DNA of 32,984 bases from Nitrospirales bacterium (GTDB lineage Bacteria > Nitrospirota > Nitrospiria > Nitrospirales > UBA8639), in assembly GCA_021603905.1 (NCBI GenBank), contig BQIU01000048.1, positions 1 to 32,984 of the forward strand, written 5' to 3'. Shown one piece after another: positions 24,181-31,832 of this stretch; the first letter of the stretch is position 1; each line of letters starts with the position of its first letter. A program made the translations under genes and the position numbers. The notes below the pieces were generated by a model. The model had not been told where the DNA came from, made no database searches, and was given only the letters and a program-made list of their open reading frames with translations.

Positions 24181-24849
24181 TCATCCATGATTCAGATAAA
24201 TCATCATTTGATCAGTTGCGGCGTCATATTTTGCCCGCCCTCGAACGACACGCTCTGCTGTCGTAGTGCCAATGCCTGGATCGAGAATGGCATCGACTTT
24301 GTCAAAATCCGCATCGCTGATCCCCGTAAAGTAGACATACACCACATTAGAATTACTCGGGATATCGCTACCGCCGTCATTATTCAGATCCCAACCAATA
24401 TTGCTGGCGTCTGCCGCAGCAGCGTAGGCCACAGGCGTACTAGACGTCGGCATAAAGACCTGCGTTCCCAAACCAGGCGGAACATTGGTGATAAACTTTG
24501 CCAAATATGGACCTCGAAACCTTACCCAACTATTCGCACCGGTATTCAAGGCATCGTTCACATCCAGCGTCAGGCGTGCCCCAAGCGATGTAGCCTCAGT
24601 GCTATTCCCCGTGGCTTCTGCTGTTGGCGTTCCACCAGCATCTAGCGGTAGCAGCGTACTCAGATCGGAGTAATAATCAACAACTGCTGTTTCATACGTT
24701 CTGACTGCAGCCACCAACGCATTCGCTCTTGATTCAGCCATGATTTCGAACACTTTTGGCAACAACAGTGCCACCAAAATCGCAATGACAGCTAAGACAC
24801 CGATCATTTCGATCAAGGTAAATCCTTGTTCCTTGTTCATATTCTTCAT
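24181..24849 (-). CDS. Small pseudopilin D, possible major subunit
   Basis: 222 residues with a compact 9-residue leader (MKNMNKEQG|FTLIEMIGVLAVIAILV), Glu5 and the small-pseudopilin globular fold shared with copies A-C: PLDAGGTPT, NTGANSWVRFRGPYL, VPPGLGTQVFMP, the acidic loop DLNNDGGSD and the ending TTTAERVVRGRAKYDAATDQMMIYL. It is the only member with both a clean short leader and an excellent ribosome binding site (GGAGAGGG shortly upstream) and no adjacent upstream repeat, so it is a good candidate for the main structural subunit. It lies one gene upstream of mshE. Similarity to A-C shows that those arose by duplication within this locus. Confidence 0.93.
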   Translation of the reverse strand: MKNMNKEQGFTLIEMIGVLAVIAILVALLLPKVFEIMAESRANALVAAVRTYETAVVDYYSDLSTLLPLDAGGTPTAEATGNSTEATSLGARLTLDVNDALNTGANSWVRFRGPYLAKFITNVPPGLGTQVFMPTSSTPVAYAAAADASNIGWDLNNDGGSDIPSNSNVVYVYFTGISDADFDKVDAILDPGIGTTTAERVVRGRAKYDAATDQMMIYLNHG

Positions 24850-25006
24850 AATTCCCTCTCCTCTTGCGACTTCATTGATGACCCTATGATTGGTTTGTTG
24901 ACATATAAAGGCATTTTATTCTCGTTTCCTGTTTTCATTGTCATTCTTCGGCAGTCTTTTCTCTAGCCTTGAGGGCTTTCTGACTATAAAAGTGGGGAAA
25001 TATCAC

Positions 25007-25105
25007 TCGTAAAAGAAAAAAACGTGAAACGTGAAGCGTATCTCGAGAAAAGAGTCTGTTGGCCTTTCTTTGACGATTCTCGTTTCACGCTTTACGAAAT
25101 ACGCA
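25007..25105. repeat. Palindromic heptamer block between pseudopilins D and E
   Basis: TCGTAAAAGAAAAAAACGTG, then CGTGAAA, CGTGAAG, CGTATCT, a centre GAGAAAAGAGTC to CCTTTCTTTGACG, and a short right arm ACGCTTT, ACGAAAT, ACGCACC ending 2 bp from the TAG stop of pseudopilin E. The remaining 24850-25006 shows no gene. Confidence 0.82.
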
Positions 25106-25106
25106 C

Positions 25107-25793
25107 CTATTGGTGAGCCAAATAGAGTCGAAGACTCATTTCAACCGGATCGTATTTCGCCCGCCCTCTGACCTGCCTCTCTTCCATTGTTCTTCCAATG
25201 TCTGATTCCACAACCTTATCAATACGGAGAAATTGCTCCGGAGTAATTCCTGTGACACGAAGCACGACGATATGAGCCTGGGTCGGAACATCGCTTCTTG
25301 CATTATCGCCTTTTAAATCCCAGGCATCATTACTCCTGGTGACCACGGCGCCTAACGGCAGTGCTTTATGGGTCTGCAGATACATGGCTCCACCAAGTTC
25401 TGGGGGATGTTGCGTATCGAATTTCTCCAAGTACGGTCCCTGAAACTTCGTCCACAAATTAGAACCCCCAGCACGCGGGTCACCCGCAACAAGTGTGAGC
25501 TGAGCAGGAAGCGAGTTGGGGTTTGCGCTATTTCCCGTCTGTTCGAGATGAGGCAACCCCTGAGAATCCAAGGGCAACAGAGTCCCCACATCAGCATAAT
25601 ATCGACTGATCGCTTGCTGATAAATTTTGACAGATGAAACGAGCGATTCGGCTTTGGAGTCTGCGATCAAACCATAGACGTGAGGGAGCGTCATGGCCGC
25701 TAATACGGCGCCAATGGAGACCACTCCAATTGTTTCTAGTAGGCTTAAGCCACCCTGAGCATGAAGAAGAGCAAATTTTCGTAAATTCAACAT
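25107..25793 (-). CDS. Small pseudopilin E, divergent
   Basis: 228 residues from the ATG at 25793 (MLNLRKFALLHAQGGLSLLE); upstream in-frame ATGs at 25847 and 25889 are possible, the former preceded by AGG. The cleavage site is AQG|GLSLLETIGVVSIGAVL: Gly replaces Phe at mature position 1, while Glu is retained a few residues on. The body belongs to the same family (YYADVGTLLPLDSQGLPH, NLWTKFQGPYLEKF, HPPELGGAMYL, ERQVRGRAKYDPVEMSLRLYL), but the acidic loop is degenerate (DLKGDNARSD), so calcium binding is doubtful. It follows the TPR lipoprotein gene. It may be a minor pseudopilin. Confidence 0.85.
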   Translation of the reverse strand: MLNLRKFALLHAQGGLSLLETIGVVSIGAVLAAMTLPHVYGLIADSKAESLVSSVKIYQQAISRYYADVGTLLPLDSQGLPHLEQTGNSANPNSLPAQLTLVAGDPRAGGSNLWTKFQGPYLEKFDTQHPPELGGAMYLQTHKALPLGAVVTRSNDAWDLKGDNARSDVPTQAHIVVLRVTGITPEQFLRIDKVVESDIGRTMEERQVRGRAKYDPVEMSLRLYLAHQ

Positions 25794-25940
25794 CACCTGA
25801 CTTTCAGATTTTTCCTTTGTTGTGATGTCTTTCGGTTGCCTGTTCATGAATCTATACCTGTTGATCTCGCAAGGCAGGTAAGCGTTCATCTGTCAACCTG
25901 CCAAACTGAAACAGAAAGATTTCCGAGTTTTCCTACAAAG

Positions 25941-26606
25941 TTATGAACGGGAGTCGAGTCCTTGTAGCGCAATCTTGGCAAAAGGGTCGCCCTGTTGCGA
26001 GGCACGCCGAAAGAGGTCCTTGGCTTTCTCAGTATCCTGATGTTCTGTCTGGGCGTCGGCATAAATAGAGCCAAGATGAACGAGTGCGGCGGTAGAATTT
26101 GGCTCTACTTGAAGGGCTTGTTCATACGCGTTGATTGCCTCCGATACTTGACCTTGCATTCTGAGCGCACTGCCAAGCCCCACATAGGCTTCGGCCGCAT
26201 CTTGATTCTGACGAAGGGCTTGTCGATAAGCGGCGGCGGCGGCTTCATAGTTTCCACGAACAAAAAATGACCGCCCTAGTTCTTGATGCCATTTTTCACC
26301 ATGGATGATGGGGTGGCCTGGTTCCGGAGAAAGACGGACTGGCAGAGGTGAGGGCATGGACACAGGTAGGTTCTGTGTTTCCATGCGAATTTCGCGTACT
26401 GATTCTTTTACGTTGAACAATGAGGAATCGTGCAAACCACGAAGAATGGCGGCTTTGGTAAACTGACCTTGTTGTGCCAGCGTTGCCGGATTTTTAACCG
26501 ATTGAAGACTGCCGCCGTTTTCATAATCGGTTGCACACCCCTGACATATAGACAGTCCGACTACGATGATGGCACATCGGCTAAGCCAATTCGTTGTTCT
26601 CTTCAC
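25941..26606 (-). CDS. TPR lipoprotein at the head of the pilus locus
   Basis: 221 residues from a GTG at 26606, supported by AGAGGAG 6 nt upstream. The N-terminus is a lipoprotein signal peptide (KRTTNWLSRCAIIVVGLSICQGC, lipid on the last Cys). The C-terminal half has three TPR repeats: ELGRSFFVRGNYEAAAAAYR, AYVGLGSALRMQGQVSEAIN and ALVHLGSIYADAQTEHQDTE. Layout and position resemble PilF/PilW pilotins, which carry secretins to the outer membrane, but they have more TPRs, so a pilotin role is an inference. It is the first gene of the long minus-strand series and is preceded by about 780 bp without genes, where the promoter must lie. Confidence 0.85.
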   Translation of the reverse strand: MKRTTNWLSRCAIIVVGLSICQGCATDYENGGSLQSVKNPATLAQQGQFTKAAILRGLHDSSLFNVKESVREIRMETQNLPVSMPSPLPVRLSPEPGHPIIHGEKWHQELGRSFFVRGNYEAAAAAYRQALRQNQDAAEAYVGLGSALRMQGQVSEAINAYEQALQVEPNSTAALVHLGSIYADAQTEHQDTEKAKDLFRRASQQGDPFAKIALQGLDSRS

Positions 26607-27312
26607 GACAGACTCCTCTGTTCATACATGGATCCCGATGGGAGACGTCACTCACCAATACTCCCATGATATTTAATCGTCACAACTTGGGATTCTTGCT
26701 ACTTGTATCGGGACATTGACGTACGTCCTTGATCTTGAAATGCCGCACTCATCACCTATAGCCGCGTCAGTTATACCGGAACGATACAGCGCCAATTTGT
26801 ACGATGTTGATATCCAATACGTGAGAGAAAACGTCAATTATTGTCAGTACATCCAAGCGGGTATAACCTTCCAATGTTTGAGGCGTATAGCCGAATCAAT
26901 TAACTTTCAATGTGTGATGTGAGTAATTTCGCTGGGTTACTTGGATATCTCTGATTGGTGGTATTAAAAGGATAAGGTCACCATGATCGATTGCCCACCC
27001 GTGACGCTTAGTCTTGCGAACGATCGTATCCACTGGGGCTATCTATGACCACCATATTGCATGACCATAGGAATTCTCAGTGAAGGTTGGACAGATATGA
27101 CGAGTGGGGCGTTGAACGTTCATGGCCTCAGTACACCACTGGAAATTCTTTAAATTCGCAATAAACAACGACGACTGAGTGAAATATCCCTCAATGAATA
27201 ACGTCAGAGAAACCATGAAGAAAATGTATTGAAATGAGTAGGAACGAAATCAAAAGCGTCACGAATAACAGGATATTCAGAGCATTCTGATAGAGGAAAC
27301 GGAGTAGGAACA
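26607..27312. other. Noncoding stretch between the pilus locus and the glutaredoxin gene
   Basis: I see no convincing gene on either strand: short open frames lack family features and ribosome binding sites. The left part must hold the minus-strand promoter of the pilus locus, but I find no clear -35/-10 pair. The right part leads into a plus-strand terminator, so an untranslated plus-strand RNA is possible. Confidence 0.6.
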
Positions 27313-27350
27313 CGAAGCCCGCCAGGAGAGGCGGGCTTCGTATTTTTTTC
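27313..27350 (+). terminator. Strong intrinsic terminator without an upstream gene
   Basis: A perfect 11-bp GC-rich stem (CGAAGCCCGCC pairing with GGCGGGCTTCG), a 6-nt loop AGGAGA, then TATTTTTTTC. The T-run is on the plus strand only. No plus-strand gene exists upstream within this window, and genes on both sides are on the minus strand. Confidence 0.9.
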
Positions 27351-27388
27351 TAGCAGGGGGTGACGTGTCGCTGAGAAAGAAGAACGTG

Positions 27389-27715
27389 TTATTCGGTTTT
27401 GAACGCCTCCTTCAGCAACGGTTCAATTTCACCTTTTTGTTCCATTGGCCCCAACACATCAGTATCACCATAAAACGTTCCATTGATGAACACCTTGGGT
27501 AAAGTTGGCCAATTCGTCATCTGATTCAAAAATTCTCGTTTTTCCGGGTTTGTGAGGACATTAATCAGCTCATAGGGATGCCCGAACTTATTAAAAAACT
27601 CCATCGTCTCTACGGTAAATCCACATTGAGGGGCAGATTTCGTCCCCTTCCCGTAAATCAAGATCTTATGCTCTTTAATTTCGCGTTGAACTTCTTCTTC
27701 GATTGGATTGGACAT
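27389..27715 (-). CDS. grxD: Monothiol glutaredoxin, Grx4 family
   Basis: 108 residues, full length for the family. It has the active-site loop KGTKSAPQCGFT (Cys31), where the usual CGFS is CGFT, and the TLPKVFINGTFYGDTDVL region carrying the cis-Pro and glutathione-binding residues. Grx4 proteins hold a bridging [2Fe-2S] cluster with glutathione and form hetero-complexes with BolA proteins. AAGGAG lies about 10 nt before the ATG, and the gene follows the BolA gene after 14 bp, so the two partners are co-transcribed. Its function is iron-sulfur cluster trafficking in the cytoplasm. Confidence 0.95.
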   Translation of the reverse strand: MSNPIEEEVQREIKEHKILIYGKGTKSAPQCGFTVETMEFFNKFGHPYELINVLTNPEKREFLNQMTNWPTLPKVFINGTFYGDTDVLGPMEQKGEIEPLLKEAFKTE

Positions 27716-27729
27716 GGGATTTGTTCTCC

Positions 27730-27969
27730 TTATGCTTCATCGTGAGTTTTTGCCTGTAGCTCCACTGCATGAATACGGCCATCTTTCATTGGAACATCTA
27801 ACGCCTGGTAAATCATTCGGTGCCGATCTAATAAATTTTTCCCTTTGAACATATCTGAGACCACATCGACGTTGAAGTGATCCATGGTTCCCGTTCGATC
27901 AACAATCGAAACTTTTGCATCAGCCATCGATTGCTGAATAAACATTGTAAGATCTTCTTTGCTAATCAT
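27730..27969 (-). CDS. BolA/IbaG family protein
   Basis: 79 residues from the ATG at 27969, chosen because GGGGAG lies 5 nt upstream; the frame is open further to 28056 without family similarity. The fold signature is clear: VSIVDRTGTMDHFNVDVVSD, FKGKNLLDRHRMIYQAL and the closing IHAVELQAKT, with the conserved His in both RHR and IHA. BolA proteins partner with monothiol glutaredoxins to ligate or transfer [2Fe-2S] clusters. Its direct neighbour is the Grx4 gene, a classic conserved pair. Confidence 0.93.
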   Translation of the reverse strand: MISKEDLTMFIQQSMADAKVSIVDRTGTMDHFNVDVVSDMFKGKNLLDRHRMIYQALDVPMKDGRIHAVELQAKTHDEA

Positions 27970-28066
27970 GTATTCTCCCCAGTTCGCGAGTAATTGACTT
28001 CTTTCACCTAATATAGCCAACCGACTATTCGTTGCGCAATTCCAGATATCGCGCATCCACTACCCC

Positions 28067-28798
28067 TTAGCCTTCATCCACATACCGATATAAAGCAGAT
28101 CTGATGAAGATCCCCAGCCGCTCCAGAACATTCATAGGAATCTCATGGCCTCCACGAAATTCATGCCATTCCACAGTAAGCCCTTCTGCTTTCAGCATAT
28201 CACGGAGCTGTTGCGCCACGACCGGAGAAAGGATTGGATCATCAGTCCCATGGCTTTGAAACACCGGCATTCCCTTTCGCTTGCCAGCCAGAGATGCCCA
28301 TTCATCGCTCGCGATCAAAGAGCCAGAGAGTAAGACCAGGCCGGCATATGACTCATTGGCCCGTAACGCGGCATCACAGGCCAACATCGCTCCTTGCGAA
28401 AATCCGCCAATTATCAGTTCATCGGGTGTAACGTGAAATTCTTCCTTGACGGTCTGCAACACCTCAACAATTTTTTCGCGAGCCTCTGACAAACCATTCG
28501 GGACTTCTTTCGTTAATTGAGCCCAGTTCCCGCTTGCACGCTCTTGCGCAAGACGCTCCATGTCTAACATCCACCACGCTCGGGAATCCCCGAACCCGAA
28601 GTTCAAGGACAATGGTGCAGCGGGAAAGACAAATCGGGTTTCGTCAGGAACATCAAGGACCCGCCACAGAGGGACCAAATCATCTCCAGGAGCCCCAAAA
28701 CCGTGAAGCAGCATGACTACAGGTCCTGAGCCACCGCCTTGACGGTCAGACCCGCCGGTTATACCTATTTCAAGTCCGGCCCATTTTTCAGTTCGCAT
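28067..28798 (-). CDS. Alpha/beta-hydrolase, carboxylesterase/phospholipase family
   Basis: 243 residues. Oxyanion-side motif LLHGFGAPGDDLV, nucleophile elbow GFSQG (Ser134), acid in GTDDPIL (about Asp187) and His218 in RGGHEIP make a complete triad of the carboxylesterase/lysophospholipase (YpfH/EstB-like) family. No signal peptide, so it is cytosolic. No strong ribosome binding site precedes the ATG. The BolA gene starts about 97 bp downstream in the same direction. The substrate is unknown; short-chain esters are typical. Confidence 0.92.
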   Translation of the reverse strand: MRTEKWAGLEIGITGGSDRQGGGSGPVVMLLHGFGAPGDDLVPLWRVLDVPDETRFVFPAAPLSLNFGFGDSRAWWMLDMERLAQERASGNWAQLTKEVPNGLSEAREKIVEVLQTVKEEFHVTPDELIIGGFSQGAMLACDAALRANESYAGLVLLSGSLIASDEWASLAGKRKGMPVFQSHGTDDPILSPVVAQQLRDMLKAEGLTVEWHEFRGGHEIPMNVLERLGIFIRSALYRYVDEG

Positions 28799-28879
28799 AG
28801 ATTTTTCTGTTGTTAGGGGTTACACTCCACGACCCACATTCTTTTTTTCATTATCGCGACTCTATTTCAGGATCATCTC

Positions 28880-29030
28880 TCATGGAGGAAACAAACGTTG
28901 CTCGTCGCTCGTATCTCGTCGTTCGTATTTCGTAAAAGAAAAGATTCTTTTTTTGCGAGCGACGCTTCACGCCTGCACGCTACAGCACGCAGGCCCGAGC
29001 AACGAGAGACGTTGTTTCCTCTACGAAGAA
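28880..29030. repeat. Complete palindromic heptamer element with matching ends
   Basis: The best example of the element: left end GGAGGAAACAAACG, units CGTTGCT, CGTCGCT, CGTATCT, CGTCGTT, CGTATTT, centre CGTAAAAGAAAAGATTC to TTTTTTTGCG, right arm ACGCTTC, an inserted CCTGCACGC-TACA-GCACGCAGG hairpin, units ACGAGAG, and right end ACGTTGTTTCCTC. It sits between two genes on the minus strand (the carboxylesterase upstream, the zinc-ribbon gene downstream of it in the plus coordinate). Confidence 0.92.
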
Positions 29031-29046
29031 CGCCGGTAAACGATTT

Positions 29047-29226
29047 TCAATGTCCCATTTTCGGAGATCCGGCATTGGCCCCTTGCGTGATCATGGGAAT
29101 TCGGAGGACTTGCTTGCAGTGTGTGCAGATGACCTTCATCGTATTCGGATCGGAATACACGATGTCTTGTTCTGGTATCCAAAACAATAAACTACATTTA
29201 GGACATTTTCTGACGAGCATCGGCAT
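29047..29226 (-). CDS. Small zinc-ribbon protein
   Basis: 59 residues from the ATG at 29226, with GGAG 8 nt upstream. Two CxxC knuckles (CPKC and CTHC, 24 residues apart) flank the hydrophobic LLFWIPEQDIVYSD, as in a zinc ribbon of the MJ0042/DUF-type small proteins. No further domain. The function is unknown; such proteins may bind nucleic acid or act as zinc-structured adaptors. It is divergent from the GNAT gene, with about 75 bp between the two starts, so the promoters must overlap or abut. Confidence 0.75.
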   Translation of the reverse strand: MPMLVRKCPKCSLLFWIPEQDIVYSDPNTMKVICTHCKQVLRIPMITQGANAGSPKMGH

Positions 29227-29300
29227 ACAACAATCTCCATCAATCACTAGTTTTTAGGTAGCTATTTAGTGTAATACAGAGCAGCCTCTAATCGCCAGCT

Positions 29301-29705
29301 ATGATTACATTTTCCGACTCGAAAGATATCACCCCCCAGAAGCTGCTCCCCCTCTTTGAGCAAGCCCAGTGGTCTAGCGGACGAACGCTGGAAGATACGT
29401 CCTCCATGCTGGCTCATAGCGATGTAATTATATCAGCCTGGGAAAGCTCGCGCCTGATCGGATTTGGGCGGGTCCTGACTGATTATGTGTTTCGTGCCTC
29501 AATTTGGGACGTGATTATCGACCAACACCATCAAGGCAAAGATATTGGCACCACACTCATGCGCCAGATTCTTGATCATCCTTCACTCCGCAACGTTGAG
29601 TTATTTTGGCTCTGCACTAGGCATAAACAGGCTTTTTACAAGACTTTAGGCTTTTCTGATCAAGAACAAACCGGCATGGTCTGGAATCGCAGTGAACATC
29701 GTTAA
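29301..29705 (+). CDS. GNAT-family N-acetyltransferase
   Basis: 134 residues. The GNAT core is visible: the strand SRLIGFGRVLTDYVFRASI, then motif A IWDVIIDQHHQGKDIGTTLM with the Q-x-x-G-x-G/A-like acetyl-CoA pyrophosphate loop (HQGKDIG), and the C-terminal HKQAFYKTLGFSDQ typical of motif B. The overall size and the DDT-like opening match small amino-sugar/protein acetyltransferases of the YjgM/ElaA type; the substrate cannot be told. The ATG at 29301 has no strong Shine-Dalgarno sequence. Confidence 0.88.
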   Translation: MITFSDSKDITPQKLLPLFEQAQWSSGRTLEDTSSMLAHSDVIISAWESSRLIGFGRVLTDYVFRASIWDVIIDQHHQGKDIGTTLMRQILDHPSLRNVELFWLCTRHKQAFYKTLGFSDQEQTGMVWNRSEHR

Positions 29706-29757
29706 CTGAACATTGTCTCCAATCCTATGAATGCACACCAGTTCAAGTCTGACAACA

Positions 29758-29905
29758 CAGAATCGTACCTCGTCGCTCGTCGCTCGTCATTCGCCAAGGA
29801 AAAAAACGTATCTCGTCGCTCGTCGTTCGTAACTCGTATAAAGAGTCTTTCTCGTCTTTTTCGAGCAACGAGCGACGAGCAACGAACGACGCGTTATTCC
29901 CCACG
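29758..29905. repeat. Double heptamer block upstream of anmK
   Basis: Two successive left arms (CGTACCT, CGTCGCT, CGTCGCT, CGTCATT; then AAAAAACGTATCTC, CGTCGCT, CGTCGTT, CGTAACT), a centre AAAGAGTCTTTCTCGTC, and a right arm ACGAGCG, ACGAGCA, ACGAACG, ACGCGTT. The right side ends about 45 bp before the anmK start, so the anmK promoter lies in or before the repeat. Confidence 0.9.
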
Positions 29906-29950
29906 TTCTTCATGGCATCGTTTTTTCACCCAAACCCATGGTGTTCAACG

Positions 29951-31114
29951 ATGATCGTTGCCGGTTTAATGTCTGGAACCTCAGCAGATGGCGTTGATGT
30001 TGCCCTGGCGAATATTCGAGGAAGCCAACATCGTCTCAATATGCACTTGAAATATTTTGAGACCATTTCGTATTCCCCTTCCCTTCGCAAGCGAGTGCTG
30101 GCAGCCGCAGAAAGCGGGCATGTGGCCGAAATCTGCCACTTAAACGTACTGATCGGCGAAGTATTTGCGACAGCCACGCTTCGAGCCATTGAGCGAGCTA
30201 AGCTCAAACCTCAACAAGTCAAACTGATCGGCTCTCATGGTCAAACGCTTCATCACCTTCCCAAGCCTCAGCGGGAACCAGGCATTGGCCCCGTTCGATC
30301 AACCCTGCAAATCGGTGATCCATCCGTCATTGCCGAGCGAACCGGCATCACGACCATTGCCGACTTTCGCTCGCGAGACCTGGCAGCCGGGGGAGAAGGT
30401 GCCCCGCTTGCCCCCTATGCTCATCACCTCTTCTTTCAGCATCGATCCCGGTCCCGGCTCATCGTGAACCTTGGCGGAATCGCCAATGTGACGGTCCTGG
30501 CTGCAGGAGCTCCTCTAGAATCCATGCAGGCCTTTGATACAGGTCCATGCAACATGTTGCTTGACGCCGTGACCGCTCGCTTGTCGAACGGCAAACAGAC
30601 AATAGACCGCGGAGGACGACTCGCACAACGCGGTCACGTCGACCCGACGATTCTCCGATTTTTACTGTCGCATCCCTTTTTGCGCACTCCTCCGCCCAAA
30701 TCCACCGGAAGGGAGGAATTTGGTCAGTCCTATGTCAAGAAATTGTTAGAACGGACTCGCAAACGTCGTCTTTCACTGTCCGACGTTCTAGCAACCTGTT
30801 GCCGCTTCCTCGCACATTCCATCCACAATGCACAAACGTGGATCGCAGACGACATTCATGAAGTCGTGCTCGGTGGCGGCGGAATCTTCAACGCCGCACT
30901 TATGAGCGCATTACAAGAAACATTTGCGCCAGTCCCGGTTCGCACCATGGATGAGTGCGGATCGTACAGCAAAGCCTTTGAATCCATCGCTTTCGCCGTT
31001 CTTGCTTACCAAAGTTTTCATGGCGTCTGCGCAAATGTTCCAGCCGTCACTGGAGCTCGACATCCAGTTGTGTTGGGAACCATCACCCCGGGACATCTGA
31101 GAATCAAGACGTGA
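29951..31114 (+). CDS. anmK: Anhydro-N-acetylmuramic acid kinase
   Basis: 387 residues, the usual length. AnmK phosphorylates and opens 1,6-anhydroMurNAc to MurNAc-6-phosphate during recycling of peptidoglycan fragments. It has the phosphate-1 motif GLMSGTSADGVD, HGQTLHH, the GDPSVIAERTGITTIADFR segment, NLGGIANVT, FDTGPCNMLLD (usually GPGN, here Cys replaces Gly), VVLGGGGIFN, and the C-terminal DECGSYSKAFESIAFAVLA. I start at the ATG at 29951 by family alignment; an in-frame ATG at 29912 lies next to the repeat and is less likely. The stop overlaps the start of the next gene (GTGA), so the two are coupled. Confidence 0.95.
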   Translation: MIVAGLMSGTSADGVDVALANIRGSQHRLNMHLKYFETISYSPSLRKRVLAAAESGHVAEICHLNVLIGEVFATATLRAIERAKLKPQQVKLIGSHGQTLHHLPKPQREPGIGPVRSTLQIGDPSVIAERTGITTIADFRSRDLAAGGEGAPLAPYAHHLFFQHRSRSRLIVNLGGIANVTVLAAGAPLESMQAFDTGPCNMLLDAVTARLSNGKQTIDRGGRLAQRGHVDPTILRFLLSHPFLRTPPPKSTGREEFGQSYVKKLLERTRKRRLSLSDVLATCCRFLAHSIHNAQTWIADDIHEVVLGGGGIFNAALMSALQETFAPVPVRTMDECGSYSKAFESIAFAVLAYQSFHGVCANVPAVTGARHPVVLGTITPGHLRIKT

Positions 31115-31710
31115 CACTCACAATAGAAACATCTCTGTCCAGCATAATGGCAGAAGGCACCTCTCTTCTTGCACAGTTACCTGACGCGTCGTTTCCGGTC
31201 ATCCTGATGACCGTCCTTGTCCTCATCGCTCTGGCTCTTTGGTTGATTTGGGGACGTCAGCCTGCACATTCCCACACAAGCGAAACTCCATCAGATCAAC
31301 AGTTTGACCAAGTGGAGGCCTCACCCCGGTCGCTCTTTCTCAACTCCGAAGCCTCAATATTTAATATGGTCCGCTTGGCCGTGCAAGACAGCTATTTGGT
31401 TCTCGCAAAACTTCCACTCTCCTCAGTACTCACCATTGAGAAGGATAACCGTGAGAAGCGCAAAAGGATCATGAAGGCCATCCAACACATCAAGATCGAT
31501 CTGGCGTTGATTCATCCAGGGACACTTCAGCTCGAAAAGGTCATTCGAATCACATCTCCTGAATCCTCCGTGATTCTGCCTTCGGAAAAGGAACATCTCG
31601 TAACCGCCATCTTGCTAGCAGCAGGTATTTCCACTGTTACGCTCGATGCCAATACATCATACACGGTCCCACAAGTATTGACGCTTTTGGGTTTAGGAGA
31701 AGAGGACTGA
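31111..31710 (+). CDS. DUF2726-like membrane-anchored protein
   Basis: 199 residues from a GTG overlapping the anmK stop (GTGA). One membrane helix at about 30-48 (VILMTVLVLIALALWLIWG) precedes a linker and a domain running from LFLNSEASIFNMVRLAV through LAKLPLSSVL and HIKIDLALIHPGTLQLEKVI, which resembles the DUF2726 nuclease-like fold (start LLxxAExxFxxxL, middle VDFVLxD). Here the usual catalytic-looking Asp is in KIDLAL. The C-terminus (about 150-199) is a further small domain. The function is unknown; the orientation predicts a cytosolic domain. Its TGA stop is immediately followed by a heptamer array. Confidence 0.75.
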   Translation: MTLTIETSLSSIMAEGTSLLAQLPDASFPVILMTVLVLIALALWLIWGRQPAHSHTSETPSDQQFDQVEASPRSLFLNSEASIFNMVRLAVQDSYLVLAKLPLSSVLTIEKDNREKRKRIMKAIQHIKIDLALIHPGTLQLEKVIRITSPESSVILPSEKEHLVTAILLAAGISTVTLDANTSYTVPQVLTLLGLGEED

Positions 31711-31712
31711 GG

Positions 31713-31830
31713 AAAACGTATCTCGTCGCTCGTATGTCGTATCTCGTGTAAGAAAATCATTCTGATCTTTCTTTTCCAAACGACGAACGATGAGATATGA
31801 TTCACGCTTGCGCGCAGGCACGAGCAACGA
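31713..31830. repeat. Heptamer block between the DUF2726-like gene and a convergent gene
   Basis: GAGGAAAACG end overlapping the TGA stop at 31710, units CGTATCT, CGTCGCT, CGTATGT, CGTATCT, centre AAGAAAATCATTC to TTTCTTTTCC, right arm ACGACGA, ACGATGA, GATATGATTCACG and the site CTTGCGCGCAGGCACGAGC. It lies between the convergent stops of two genes, where a bidirectional terminator would be useful. Confidence 0.9.
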
Positions 31831-31832
31831 TC

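Noticed and set aside
24175-24645. Long plus-strand open frames opposite the pseudopilin genes (also at 12440, 11705, 13199).
   Set aside because: They mirror the conserved coding of the pilin genes on the other strand and have no independent support.
26716-26922. Plus-strand open frame of 68 codons in the long noncoding stretch.
   Set aside because: No ribosome binding site, no recognisable feature, and ordinary length for chance.
29727-29954. Open frame of 75 codons on the plus strand.
   Set aside because: Nearly all codons are heptamer repeats ([18 protein letters not shown]); no ribosome binding site and no family.
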